From positions 1 through 64,000 of the forward strand of contig CAVWIN010000019.1 in the NCBI GenBank assembly GCA_963755085.1: a DNA stretch of 64,000 bases, given 5' to 3'. Position numbers and translations under genes: made by a program. Below are positions 8,486 through 16,522 of the stretch, piece by piece. The stretch is from JACVRM01 sp963755085. GTDB lineage: Bacteria > Actinomycetota > Thermoleophilia > Gaiellales > Gaiellaceae. The notes beneath the pieces were generated by a model that had not been told where the DNA came from, made no database searches, and saw only the letters and a list, made by a program, of their open reading frames with translations. Position 1 is the stretch's first letter; each line of letters begins with the position of its first letter.

Positions 8486-8686
8486 ATGGCGGAGACAAAG
8501 CAGGTCCAGCCTTCCGACGGCGAGACCGCCAAGGTCACGGGCTGGCGGCTGCACGTGCTGATCGAGGCCGGCTACCCGTTCGAGACGGCCGAGCGGATCG
8601 CCGAGAGCGACGTCGATCTGCACCGCGCCGTGGAGCTCCTGTCACAGGGCTGCACGCCAGACGTCGCAGGGAAGATTCTGCTCTAG
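8486..8686 (+). CDS. Small helical protein (66 aa)
   Basis: ATG 8486 is chosen over the in-frame ATG 8474, as the shorter form begins with a soluble MAETKQVQ sequence. The core GWRLHVLIEAGYPFETAERIAESD followed by HRAVELLSQGC reads as a compact three-helix bundle, somewhat like a UBA or short protein-protein interaction fold. No family assigned. It sits between the coiled-coil gene and xseA with short gaps, so it may share their transcript. Confidence 0.55.
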   Translation: MAETKQVQPSDGETAKVTGWRLHVLIEAGYPFETAERIAESDVDLHRAVELLSQGCTPDVAGKILL

Positions 8687-8702
8687 CTGGCATCCTGGCT
8701 CG

Positions 8703-9914
8703 ATGAGCGTCGAGCCGGTGAGCGAGGAGCGGAAGGTCTACAGCGTCGCCGCGTTCAACCGCGGCGTCGCCGACTTCATCGCGCGCCTGCCGAGCGTCTG
8801 GGTCGAGGGCGAGGTCACCGAGCTGCGCCGGCAGGACCGCTGGCAGAGCGTCTTCTTCACGCTCAAGGACCCCGAGGACGGCGCCTGCCTGAACGTGACG
8901 ATGGCGCGCGGCAAGTTCGACGGCCTGCGCCTCGACCTCACCGACGGCGAGCGCGTCCACGTCTACGGGCGGCCGGACTTCTTCGCCGCGCGCGCCGACT
9001 TCCGGCTCCGCGCGCTCTCGATCGAGCGCTTCGGCCTTGGCGCGCACCTGGCAGCGCTCGAGCGGCTGAAGCGCAAGCTCGCGGCCGAGGGCCTCTTCGC
9101 GGCCGAGCGGAAGCGGCCGCTCCCCGTCCTGCCGCGGCGGATCGGCCTGGTGACCGGCAACGACGCCGCCGCCAAGCGTGACGTGCTCACCGCGCTCACG
9201 ACTCGCTTTCCACCCGCGAACGTGCTCGTCGCCGAGACGTACGTGCAGGGGCCGCGGGCGGCGCCGGCGCTTGCGACCGCGCTCGGAGACGTGGCGCGCG
9301 CCGGTGTCGACGTGATCGTGCTGGCGCGCGGCGGCGGGAGCTTCGAGGATCTGCTCCCGTTCAGCGACGAGCGGGTCGTGCGCGCGATCGCCGCCTGCCC
9401 GGTGCCGGTCGTCTCGGCGGTCGGCCACGAGCAGGACACGCCGCTCAGCGACCTCGTCGCCGACGCGCGCGCATCCACGCCGAGCGTGGCCGCGCGCCTC
9501 GTCGTTCCCGACCTGGGCGAGCTCCTCGCCCGGCTCGACCGCTCGCGCGAGGCGCTCGGCCGTGCCACGTCAGCGACGCTCGCCCGCGACCGCGACCGCG
9601 TCGACCGCAGCCGCGCCGCCGTGCACGCCGCCACCTGCGCGCTGGCCGCCGAGCAGGGGCGCCGCCTCGAGACGACGCGCGAGCGGCTCGACCGCGCACC
9701 GCGCCTTGACCTCGAGCGGCGCCGAGCCAAGCTCCGGCAAACCGCCGGCCGTCTCCGCGCGCTCTCGCCGCGCGCGACGCTCGAGCGCGGCTACGCGATC
9801 GTGCACGCGCCGGAAGGCGTCGTCACCGACTCGGCCCAGGTCGAGAGCGGCACCGAGGTCAGCGTCGACCTCGCCCACGGCGGCTTCGGCGCACGCATCG
9901 AGGAGACCTGGTGA
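8703..9914 (+). CDS. xseA: Exodeoxyribonuclease VII large subunit
   Basis: 403 residues, slightly shorter than E. coli XseA. An N-terminal OB-fold (VWVEGEVTEL) binds single-stranded DNA. The catalytic region follows with GLVTGNDAAAKRDVL, VIVLARGGGSFEDLLPFSDE and SAVGHEQDTPLSDLVADARASTPS, the family's signature stretches. A helical, coiled-coil segment precedes the C-terminal LSPRATLERGYAI motif. Together with XseB it degrades single-stranded DNA from both ends in mismatch repair and damage processing. The stop overlaps the GTG of xseB, as is usual. Confidence 0.93.
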   Translation: MSVEPVSEERKVYSVAAFNRGVADFIARLPSVWVEGEVTELRRQDRWQSVFFTLKDPEDGACLNVTMARGKFDGLRLDLTDGERVHVYGRPDFFAARADFRLRALSIERFGLGAHLAALERLKRKLAAEGLFAAERKRPLPVLPRRIGLVTGNDAAAKRDVLTALTTRFPPANVLVAETYVQGPRAAPALATALGDVARAGVDVIVLARGGGSFEDLLPFSDERVVRAIAACPVPVVSAVGHEQDTPLSDLVADARASTPSVAARLVVPDLGELLARLDRSREALGRATSATLARDRDRVDRSRAAVHAATCALAAEQGRRLETTRERLDRAPRLDLERRRAKLRQTAGRLRALSPRATLERGYAIVHAPEGVVTDSAQVESGTEVSVDLAHGGFGARIEETW

Positions 9915-10117
9915 GCGCGCCGCCGAGCTTCGAGGATGCCCAGCGCGAGCTGGAGTCGATCGTCCAGCGGCTCGAAGCCGGCCAGGTGCCACTCGACGAC
10001 GCGATCGCGCTCTGGGAGCGCGGCGAGGAGCTCTACCGGCTGTGCCGCGCGCGCCTCGACACGGCCGAGGGCAAGATCGAGGAACTGGCCAAGCGCGTCG
10101 AGGCCCAGAAGCCGTAG
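9911..10117 (+). CDS. xseB: Exodeoxyribonuclease VII small subunit
   Basis: 68 residues beginning at GTG 9911, overlapping xseA by four bases. It has the typical small-subunit pattern: SFEDAQRELESIVQRLE, then PLDDAIALWERGEELYRLC and a C-terminal helix ending in EELAK. Several copies decorate the coiled-coil arms of XseA. Length and position leave little doubt. Confidence 0.92.
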   Translation: MSAPPSFEDAQRELESIVQRLEAGQVPLDDAIALWERGEELYRLCRARLDTAEGKIEELAKRVEAQKP

Positions 10118-10153
10118 CGCGGCGCACGAAAACCTGAATAGAATCCGGCGCCC

Positions 10154-10567
10154 GTGGCTGCCCCGCCCGAACTGCTCAAACGCGTCCCGATCTTCAGCGA
10201 CCTGCACGGCAAGGAGCTGGACTTGCTCGCCGCGTCCTTCAAGGAGCGCATGTTCGATGAGGGCGACACGATCGCGAGCGAGGGCTCGAGCGGCATCGGC
10301 TTCTTCGTCATCGGCGAAGGTGAGGCCGGCGTGACCGTCCGTGGGACGGAGCGCGCCACACTCGGCCCGGGCGACTACTTCGGCGAGGTCGCGCTCATCG
10401 ACGAGGGCCAGCGCAGCGCCTCGATCGTCGCGAAGACGCCGCTGACCGCGTACGGGCTGACCGCGTGGGAGTTCCGGCCGCTCGTGGAGAGCAACGGCAA
10501 GATCGCCTGGAAGCTGCTGCAGACGCTCGCAACGCGGCTACGCGCCGCCGAGCAGCGCGAGGCCTAG
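10154..10567 (+). CDS. Stand-alone cyclic-nucleotide-binding domain protein
   Basis: 137 residues consisting of a single cNMP-binding beta-barrel. The phosphate-binding cassette is recognisable as GDYFGEVALIDEGQRSASIVA (G-E-x-A-L, R, S-A). There is no DNA-binding or channel domain, so it is a sensor module acting through partners. Two class III cyclases are encoded in the same window at 48-51 kb and 57-59 kb, giving a plausible cAMP source. Its 3' end overlaps the convergent glycerate kinase gene by 30 bp. Confidence 0.75.
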   Translation: MAAPPELLKRVPIFSDLHGKELDLLAASFKERMFDEGDTIASEGSSGIGFFVIGEGEAGVTVRGTERATLGPGDYFGEVALIDEGQRSASIVAKTPLTAYGLTAWEFRPLVESNGKIAWKLLQTLATRLRAAEQREA

Positions 10568-11488
10568 CTCCACCAGATCCTCGCGCGCCAGCGCCGGGTC
10601 GCCGCTGAGCGCCCGCGCCTCGACGCCTGCCGGCACGCGGTCGACGACGCCGCCAAAGATGACGCCGCGAACGCCTGCCGCCTCGGCGGCGACGAGCACG
10701 GCCGCCGGCGCCTTGCCCTCGAACGTGGTCGCATCGACCCGGCCCTCGCCGGTGACGACGAGGTCGGCACCCTCGAGCGAGAAGCCGGTCAGCCTGAGCA
10801 CCAGCTCGGCGCCCGGGACGAGCTCTGCGCCGAGCGCCGCGAGCGCCGCGCCGAGCCCTCCGGCCGCGCCGGCGCCGGGGAGCAGCGCGTAGGGCGCAAG
10901 GTCGCGCCGGGCCGCCAGCCGCCGCTCGAGCTCGGCGACGGCCGCCGGGTCGGCGCCTTTCTGCGGCGCGAAGGCCCGGGCGGCGCCGCGTGGGCCGAGC
11001 AGCGGGCTGCGCACGTCGCAGGCGACCGTGACCGGCAGTGGGAAGCCGCCGAACAGGGCGAGCAGGCCGCGACCGCCGTCCACCGTCGCGGTGCCGCCGA
11101 GGCAGACGAGCAGCGCGTCCGCCCCGTCGTCGATCGCGGCGTGGAGCAGCTCGCCGAGCCCCTGGCTCGAGGCGCGCAGCGGGTCGCGCTCCTCCGGCGC
11201 GACGCGGCCGAGCCCGATCGCCTCGGCCGCCTCGACGACGGCCGTCCCGTCCGGCAGCACGAGCCAGCGCGCCTCGACCGGGCGCCCGAGCGGGCCTGAC
11301 ACCGTCGCGCGGCGCCACTCGCCGCCGAGCGCGACGAAGAGCAGGTCGGCTGTCCCCTCGCCCCCATCCGCCACCGGCGTCTGCACCGCCTCGGCGCCGG
11401 CGCGCCGGAACCCTTCCGCGAGCGCGGCCGCGGCCTCCGTCGCCGGCAGGACGCCCTTGAGCCCCGCCGGGGCGGCGACCGCGCGCAC
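10538..11488 (-). CDS. Glycerate 2-kinase family protein
   Basis: 316 residues from GTG 11488. The PVADGGEGT motif near residue 38, the long LLVCLGGTATVDGGRG stretch and FAPQKGAD are hallmarks of the GlxK/GarK glycerate kinase family, which phosphorylates D-glycerate to 2-phosphoglycerate. The N-terminal family motif, normally A-P-D-S-F-K-G-S, reads APAGLKGVL here: the Lys is kept but the Asp and both Ser are changed. Activity is therefore somewhat uncertain. It lies three bases downstream of the flippase-like gene and is probably the last gene of that leftward operon. Confidence 0.75.
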   Translation of the reverse strand: MRAVAAPAGLKGVLPATEAAAALAEGFRRAGAEAVQTPVADGGEGTADLLFVALGGEWRRATVSGPLGRPVEARWLVLPDGTAVVEAAEAIGLGRVAPEERDPLRASSQGLGELLHAAIDDGADALLVCLGGTATVDGGRGLLALFGGFPLPVTVACDVRSPLLGPRGAARAFAPQKGADPAAVAELERRLAARRDLAPYALLPGAGAAGGLGAALAALGAELVPGAELVLRLTGFSLEGADLVVTGEGRVDATTFEGKAPAAVLVAAEAAGVRGVIFGGVVDRVPAGVEARALSGDPALAREDLVELGLALLGGA

Positions 11489-11491
11489 CCG

Positions 11492-12550
11492 CTAGCGGCG
11501 GGTGCCGACGGCCACTGCTTGCTCGCGCTCGATCTCCTCGTCGATGAGCTCCTCGGCCTGCTCGGCCTCGTCGGCCTGCATCCCGCGCAGCACCGCGAAC
11601 GAGATCCCCTCGCGCGCAAGGAAGATGAAGCCCACCCCGACGCCGACGGACATCTCGATCGCCTGCAGCCCGATCCCGAACGCGAACCCCTGGGCGTACG
11701 GGACGCCGTAGGAGACGAGCGGCACCGCGACCGCCGCCTGGATCAGCCCGACGTTGCCCGGCCAGAGCGGGAAGATCCCCGCGACGTTCATGAGCACCAG
11801 CACGAGCGCAGCGGCCGGCAGCGGCTCGTGGATGTCGAACGCGCGCATCGCCGTATAGACGGCGAGCAGCTGCCAGAACCAGCCGAGGGTCTGCAGGAAG
11901 ATCGCGAGCAGCACGGCCAGCGGGTTCTTCATCACGCCGAGCCCGCGCCGCGCCATCGCGAGCAGGCGCCGCACCGACCCGAGCTCGTCCAGCGAGCGGC
12001 TCACGTCCAGGCGCCCGCTGATGATTGCGAACCCGAACATGATCACGCCGACGCCGGCGACAACGATCAGGCTGGTGATCGCCCAGTGCGGGATCTTCGC
12101 CGTCAGCAGGACGTAGCCGATCAGCATCAGCGACGGGATCACGTCGAACACGCGGTGTGCGAAGACGGTGCCGAGCAGGATCGGGGTCGCCCCCTCGGCG
12201 CCGGGCATCTTCCGGGTCAGCACGCCCACGCGCGCGAACTCGCCGATCCGGCCCGGCAGCACCGCGTTCGCAAGCAGCCCGATGGCGAAGCCGGAGAACG
12301 TCCGAGAGAACCTCGGCGTGTCGTTCGGGAGCGCCTCGCGGATGACCGTCTGCCAGGCGAACGCGCGGGTGACCGCCGAGAGCAGGTTGAAGATGACGGC
12401 GGCGACGACCCAGCGGAGCTCGACAACGCGGAAAGCGTCGGCGACGGCGCCCCACTCCGGGCCGCGCCAGTAGAGCAGCGCGCCGACCAGGACGAAGAGC
12501 GCGATGAGCCCCGCCATCCGCGCCCAGGTGCTGGCCACGACCCGTTTCAT
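11492..12550 (-). CDS. Flippase-like membrane protein (UPF0104/LPG-synthase TM family)
   Basis: 352 residues with about eight membrane spans. The ANAVLPGRIGEFARV stretch and the later GIFPLWPGNVGLIQAA are the two conserved motifs of the lysylphosphatidylglycerol synthase TM / AglD-like family. Such proteins flip lipid-linked sugars or act in lipid-glycan assembly. The start ATG overlaps the stop of the upstream glycosyltransferase gene (ATGA). That pairing suggests the two make and move a glycolipid. The last 20 residues are an acidic cytoplasmic tail. Confidence 0.75.
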   Translation of the reverse strand: MKRVVASTWARMAGLIALFVLVGALLYWRGPEWGAVADAFRVVELRWVVAAVIFNLLSAVTRAFAWQTVIREALPNDTPRFSRTFSGFAIGLLANAVLPGRIGEFARVGVLTRKMPGAEGATPILLGTVFAHRVFDVIPSLMLIGYVLLTAKIPHWAITSLIVVAGVGVIMFGFAIISGRLDVSRSLDELGSVRRLLAMARRGLGVMKNPLAVLLAIFLQTLGWFWQLLAVYTAMRAFDIHEPLPAAALVLVLMNVAGIFPLWPGNVGLIQAAVAVPLVSYGVPYAQGFAFGIGLQAIEMSVGVGVGFIFLAREGISFAVLRGMQADEAEQAEELIDEEIEREQAVAVGTRR

Positions 12551-13686
12551 GCGGCGACCGCTGTCGTCGGTTCGATCTCGAGCACCCGCTCGTAGATGTC
12601 GAGGAGCCGGCGGGCGATTCCGTCCCAGCCGTAGTGCTCCTGGGCGATGAGTCGCGCGTTCGCGCCGAGCGCGCGACGGCGCTGCTCGTCGGTGAGCAGC
12701 ACGACGAGCGCATCGGCGAGCGCCTGCGCGTCGTCAGGCGGCACCATCAGCCCGGCCCTGTCGCTCATGACGTCCCGGTACCCGGGGATGTCCGAAGCGA
12801 CCACCGGCGTCGCGCACGCGAATGCCCGCGTGAGCACCATGCCGAAGCTCTCGCCGCCGAGCGACGGGGCGGCCATGACCTTCGCCGCGAGCACCTCCCG
12901 CGTCAGCTCCTCCTGGGAGAGGAAGCCGAGCACGTCGACGCCGTCGAACTGGGCGCGGGCCATATGCAGGCGGACGGCGAGCGGGTCAGCCCCGACGATG
13001 CGCAGCCGGGCGCCGGTGCGCGCGTGCACGTCCGGCCAGGCACGCAGCAGCACAGCCAGGCCCTTGCGCCGCTCGTGGCGGCCGACGAAGAGGACGGTGT
13101 GGGCGCGGTTGCCGGGGTCGGCCTCCGGCGGGATGAGCACGCCATTCGGGATCACCTCGCAGTCGCCGGGCGCGTACAGCTGAGCCATCGCCCGCGCCGA
13201 CTGCGAGACGGCGATGCGCGCGTCGACGCGGTCGAGCAGGAAGCCCCAGAGCGGGACGCCGATCCGCGCCCAGCGGAGGCTCCCCGACGAGTGAAAGGTC
13301 GTCACGATCGGGCACGTCGCCTGGGCGAGCGTCGCAACGCCGATCACTGGCGCGAGGGGCTCGTGCACGTGCACGAGGTCGAACTGCTCACGCTCGAGCG
13401 TGCGCGCGATCCGCCCGACGGTGCGCGGGCTGAGCACGATGTTCGGGAGCGAGCCGTTGGCCGGCACGATTACCGAGCGGCCGACCGGGATGACGTCGGG
13501 CGGGGGCGAGCCACCCCGCCCCAGGCGGGGGTGGAGGGCGCGCGTGAAGCTCCCGACGGGGTCGTTGCCCATGATCGTCCGGGTCTCGATCCCGAGCCGG
13601 CGCAGGGCGTCCGCCTGGAGCTCCGCGTGCTCGACGACCGCACCCCAGAACGACCAGGAATACGGGACGACGATCCCGACCTTCAT
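12547..13686 (-). CDS. PimA-like GT4 glycosyltransferase
   Basis: 379 residues with a GT-B fold. It begins KVGIVVPYSWSFWGAV and has the donor-site motif FVGRHERRKGLAVLLRAWP and the GESFGMVLTRAFACATPVVASDIPGYRD stretch containing the family E-x7-E. The N-terminal half resembles PimA, which transfers mannose from GDP-mannose to phosphatidylinositol at the inner leaflet. Coupling with a flippase-like gene agrees with glycolipid synthesis. Acceptor specificity cannot be proven from sequence, so pimA is not assigned. Confidence 0.75.
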   Translation of the reverse strand: MKVGIVVPYSWSFWGAVVEHAELQADALRRLGIETRTIMGNDPVGSFTRALHPRLGRGGSPPPDVIPVGRSVIVPANGSLPNIVLSPRTVGRIARTLEREQFDLVHVHEPLAPVIGVATLAQATCPIVTTFHSSGSLRWARIGVPLWGFLLDRVDARIAVSQSARAMAQLYAPGDCEVIPNGVLIPPEADPGNRAHTVLFVGRHERRKGLAVLLRAWPDVHARTGARLRIVGADPLAVRLHMARAQFDGVDVLGFLSQEELTREVLAAKVMAAPSLGGESFGMVLTRAFACATPVVASDIPGYRDVMSDRAGLMVPPDDAQALADALVVLLTDEQRRRALGANARLIAQEHYGWDGIARRLLDIYERVLEIEPTTAVAA

Positions 13687-13724
13687 CGCGCGGAGTCTAA
13701 GGGGCGGCCACGTAGACTCAGCGG

Positions 13725-14738
13725 ATGGTCGACGGGCTCGCGGAGCTGCACACGCATCTCGGCGGCTCGGTGTCGTCCGACATCCTCTGGAGCCTCGCGC
13801 ACGAGCAGGGCATCGCGCTGCCGGTGAAGGACTACTGGGAGTTCGACCGGCTCGTCACGGTCTCGGATCCGCGCGGCGTGCCCGACCTGGACGCGCTGAA
13901 CGCGATCTACGAGTGGACGGAGCTGATCCAGTCGAGCCCGCTCGCGGTCGAGCGTTCGGTGCACGCGGCGATCGGCGGCGCCTACCGCTCGCAGGGGATC
14001 ACGACGCTCGAGCTGCGGTTCAACCCGATGAAGCGGAACCGCGGCGGCGAGCGTGACCTCGATCACATCATCATGGCCGCGACGCGCGGCCTCGACCTGG
14101 CGAGCCTCGAGTATCCACAGGTGCGGGCCGGGCTGATCCTGATGATGGACCGCACGTTCACGGAGCGGCAGAACGCGGTCATCGTCGAGAAGGCGATCCG
14201 CTACGCGTCGCGCGGCGTCGTCGGCATCGACATCGCCGGGCCGCGGCCCGGGGGCGAGCGCTATCCGTACGCGGAGCTCGCGCCGCTCTTCGACGAGGCG
14301 CGCGATGCCGGCCTCGGCGTCACCATCCACGTCGGCGAGGAGGGCGGCGAGCACGGCGTCTCCGAGCTCGCCGAGGTGATCGAGACATTGCGGCCCGACC
14401 GAATCGGGCACGGGATCCTCGCGGCGCGCGAGCCTGCACTGATGGATGCGCTGCGCGCGGCCGGGATCGTCCTGGAGATCTGCCCCACGTCGAACCTGCT
14501 GACCAAGGCGTTGCGCAACGAGGACGAGGTGCGCTCGACGTTCCGCGCGTTCGCCGACAACGCCGTCGCCTTCACGATCGCCACCGACGGGCCGGAGATG
14601 ATGCGGACGCACCTGCGCGACGAGCTCGAGCTCTTGCTGCGGATCGGCGCACTGGATCAGGACGAGATCGACGAGGCGAACCGGCGCGGGCACGAGGCTG
14701 CGTTCGTGGGCAAGACGGCAGTGCCGGCGCGGGCGTAG
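13725..14738 (+). CDS. Adenosine deaminase family metallohydrolase
   Basis: 337 residues. All zinc and catalytic motifs are visible in order: HTHLGGS near residue 9, TIHVGE, RIGHG, CPTSN and ATDGPE. The family deaminates adenosine, adenine or aminodeoxyfutalosine in a TIM barrel. The motif set is closest to adenosine deaminase proper, but substrate assignment within the family needs more than sequence reading. It starts 38 bp from the divergent glycosyltransferase operon. Confidence 0.8.
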   Translation: MVDGLAELHTHLGGSVSSDILWSLAHEQGIALPVKDYWEFDRLVTVSDPRGVPDLDALNAIYEWTELIQSSPLAVERSVHAAIGGAYRSQGITTLELRFNPMKRNRGGERDLDHIIMAATRGLDLASLEYPQVRAGLILMMDRTFTERQNAVIVEKAIRYASRGVVGIDIAGPRPGGERYPYAELAPLFDEARDAGLGVTIHVGEEGGEHGVSELAEVIETLRPDRIGHGILAAREPALMDALRAAGIVLEICPTSNLLTKALRNEDEVRSTFRAFADNAVAFTIATDGPEMMRTHLRDELELLLRIGALDQDEIDEANRRGHEAAFVGKTAVPARA

Positions 14739-14798
14739 TCCGAGAAATACTCCCTTCGGACAATAGGCGGGCGGGTGACACGGCTGTAGCGTCGCTGC

Positions 14799-15056
14799 AT
14801 GGACGCAACCCTGATGAACGGCAGGCCGGCACTGACGACACGGCAGCGGCAGGTCGTCGAGCTGATCGCCGCCGGATGCTCGAACGAGGAGATCGGCTGC
14901 CAGCTCGGGATCTCGGCCCGGACGGTGAAGGCGCACTGTGACGTGCTCCGCCAGAAGCTGGGCGTGTCGCGGCGCCGGCACATCCCGGCCGCGTACCGCG
15001 CGCTGACGGGCGACGACCCGCTTGCGGCCGTCTCCGGCCCCGCTGCAACCGCCTGA
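14799..15056 (+). CDS. LuxR-type helix-turn-helix protein, single domain (85 aa)
   Basis: The LuxR C-terminal HTH fills most of the protein: LTTRQRQVVELIAAGCSNEEIGCQLGISARTVKAHCDVLRQKLGV. No receiver or sensor domain is attached. It could be an orphan transcription factor or a domain released from a larger regulator. A 13-bp perfect hairpin begins at its stop codon. Confidence 0.7.
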   Translation: MDATLMNGRPALTTRQRQVVELIAAGCSNEEIGCQLGISARTVKAHCDVLRQKLGVSRRRHIPAAYRALTGDDPLAAVSGPAATA

Positions 15057-15594
15057 GGCAGCCCGACCCCGTCGGGCTGCCTCCCGGCGGCACGCCTTTC
15101 TCAGCGCGACCGAGCGGTTTAGGCTCCCCGCGCGTTGGCTCGATCTTGCTGAAGAAAGGACCATCGCATCGCCCGTACTACGACTTGCCGCCGCGGAGGT
15201 TGCATTCCGGCGTGGCGACTATCACCGCGCGGGAGTTCTGGCATGGGCCGCCGCTTCCGAACCCGGTTCCCCGGCGTTTCGCGCGCGGAGCCTAAATACG
15301 GCCGGGCATAGCGCGAGGCGACTCGAAGACCTCGGGTCGGCGCTAGATCTCTACGGTGACGCGCGCAAGCTTGCGGCTGATGAGACGTCGCTCAGAGAAG
15401 CCGTCATCGGCGAAATCCTGACGAGCCTGGAACTCGGCTCCGCTGAACGGGAGACTTTGCTCGCACGACTGCCGGCGGACGATGGACTCGGCGTAAATCG
15501 CCTCCGTCGAGTCACTGTTGAAGGCCAGATCGCGCTCTGGCTTGGGGGCCTTCAGGCGGCAATCACGACGAGCAATGGGTCGCCTCGCTCGTGA
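15022..15594 (+). pseudogene. TPR-like fragment of a LuxR-type regulator (first piece)
   Basis: From about 15,140 this frame encodes LDLAEERTIASPVLRLAAAEVAF followed by Ala-rich helical hairpins, the style of the C-terminal half of large LAL/MalT-like regulators. No ATG or GTG fits the start of the coherent part, and no nucleotide-binding domain lies upstream, so the N-terminus is missing. Near 15,545 a run of five G marks the point where one missing base would join it to the next piece through GGNHDEQWVASLV. GC content is clearly lower than in flanking genes, suggesting acquired DNA. Confidence 0.5.
15055..15083 (+). terminator. Hairpin after the small LuxR gene
   Basis: GAGGCAGCCCGAC at 15055-15067 pairs perfectly with GTCGGGCTGCCTC at 15071-15083 across a 3-base CCC loop. 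The stem starts inside the TGA stop codon. No strong T-run follows, so it may act as a weak intrinsic terminator or a mRNA 3' stabiliser. Confidence 0.6.
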
Positions 15595-16259
15595 GCCAGG
15601 TCGAAGACCCTCTCGCACGGACCGCGTTTCTCCATACGCGTGCGTATCTGCTCGCAGGGTCGGCGCACTATCGAGCGGCCCTCGAGACATGCGCCGCTTT
15701 GGAGGGGGAGGCCAGGGAATATCGCATTGACTTTGCTTTGCTCGAGTTTTGGCTGCCTCGTGCGACTGCCGACGCCGGCCTACGCAACTTCAGCTTCGCT
15801 CGCCGTCTTGTCCAGGAGAAGCTTGCGTCCGGAGTCCGTGATGGAGACAGATACACAATCGTGAACGCCGCGGGACTCGCTGCACGAATCGAGGTTGCTG
15901 CCGCCTCTCGGGTCATCCCGCCTTTCCGATCCGGGCTCGAACAACAGGCTTGCGCCGGCATATACGCCGAGTATGTGCTTTCAATCGCGCTAGCCGAGGC
16001 GACGTTCGGGATCCCCGCACGTGCTCGCGCTCTGAAGGTCGAGGCACTGCACCATCCCAAGAATGCAGAAACGGAAGTACTGGCCATGTGGGTCGACGCG
16101 GTTCTCGCGCCCGAAGATCGTGAGCTTGTCTCATCAGCCTTCGCGCCGACGTCCGACCGTGGCTCCCTAGACCGAGCTGTCGTCGCTTACCGCGGCTGTC
16201 CTCCCATCGCGGAGACACTCGCGGCGGACGACCAGCACCGCGACGACCTGGAAGCGTGA
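15591..16259 (+). CDS. Helical-repeat middle piece of the split LuxR-type regulator
   Basis: 222 residues starting at GTG that overlaps the previous stop (GTGA). It is rich in paired helices (TAFLHTRAYLLAGSAHYRAALETC and similar), as in TPR-like sensor domains. It ends in HRDDLEA just before a TGA that again overlaps the next GTG. Read on its own it has no DNA-binding or catalytic domain. Two interpretations remain: the centre of a regulator split by two frameshifts, or a translationally coupled subunit. Confidence 0.5.
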   Translation: MSQVEDPLARTAFLHTRAYLLAGSAHYRAALETCAALEGEAREYRIDFALLEFWLPRATADAGLRNFSFARRLVQEKLASGVRDGDRYTIVNAAGLAARIEVAAASRVIPPFRSGLEQQACAGIYAEYVLSIALAEATFGIPARARALKVEALHHPKNAETEVLAMWVDAVLAPEDRELVSSAFAPTSDRGSLDRAVVAYRGCPPIAETLAADDQHRDDLEA

Positions 16260-16507
16260 CCACTCGTGCCAACGACCTCGAGATCGCTCAACGTCTCGGA
16301 CTTACGGATGCCGCATCCAGCGCCAAACGCCACCGTCTCACGAAACGGGAGCGGGAGGTTTACGGGCTGATGGTTGACGGATTGTCGAACCGAGCGATCG
16401 CGCAGCGCTTGTTGATCACAGAGCCCACGGCGAAGCTTCACGTCCGTCACATCCTCGGCAAGCTCTCCGCGCGATCGCGCGCCGAAGCAGTCGCGAAGTG
16501 GGCGTGA
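16256..16507 (+). CDS. LuxR HTH piece of the split regulator (83 aa)
   Basis: Contains RANDLEIAQRLGL followed by the LuxR helix-turn-helix LTKREREVYGLMVDGLSNRAIAQRLLITEPTAKLHVRHILGKL. In intact LAL-type proteins the phrase before the HTH is usually preceded directly by the TPR domain. Here one base separates the frames, at the GTGA overlap with the middle piece. It may still be translated by coupling and bind DNA as a single domain. Confidence 0.6.
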   Translation: MTTRANDLEIAQRLGLTDAASSAKRHRLTKREREVYGLMVDGLSNRAIAQRLLITEPTAKLHVRHILGKLSARSRAEAVAKWA

Positions 16508-16522
16508 CGTGATCGCGGACGG

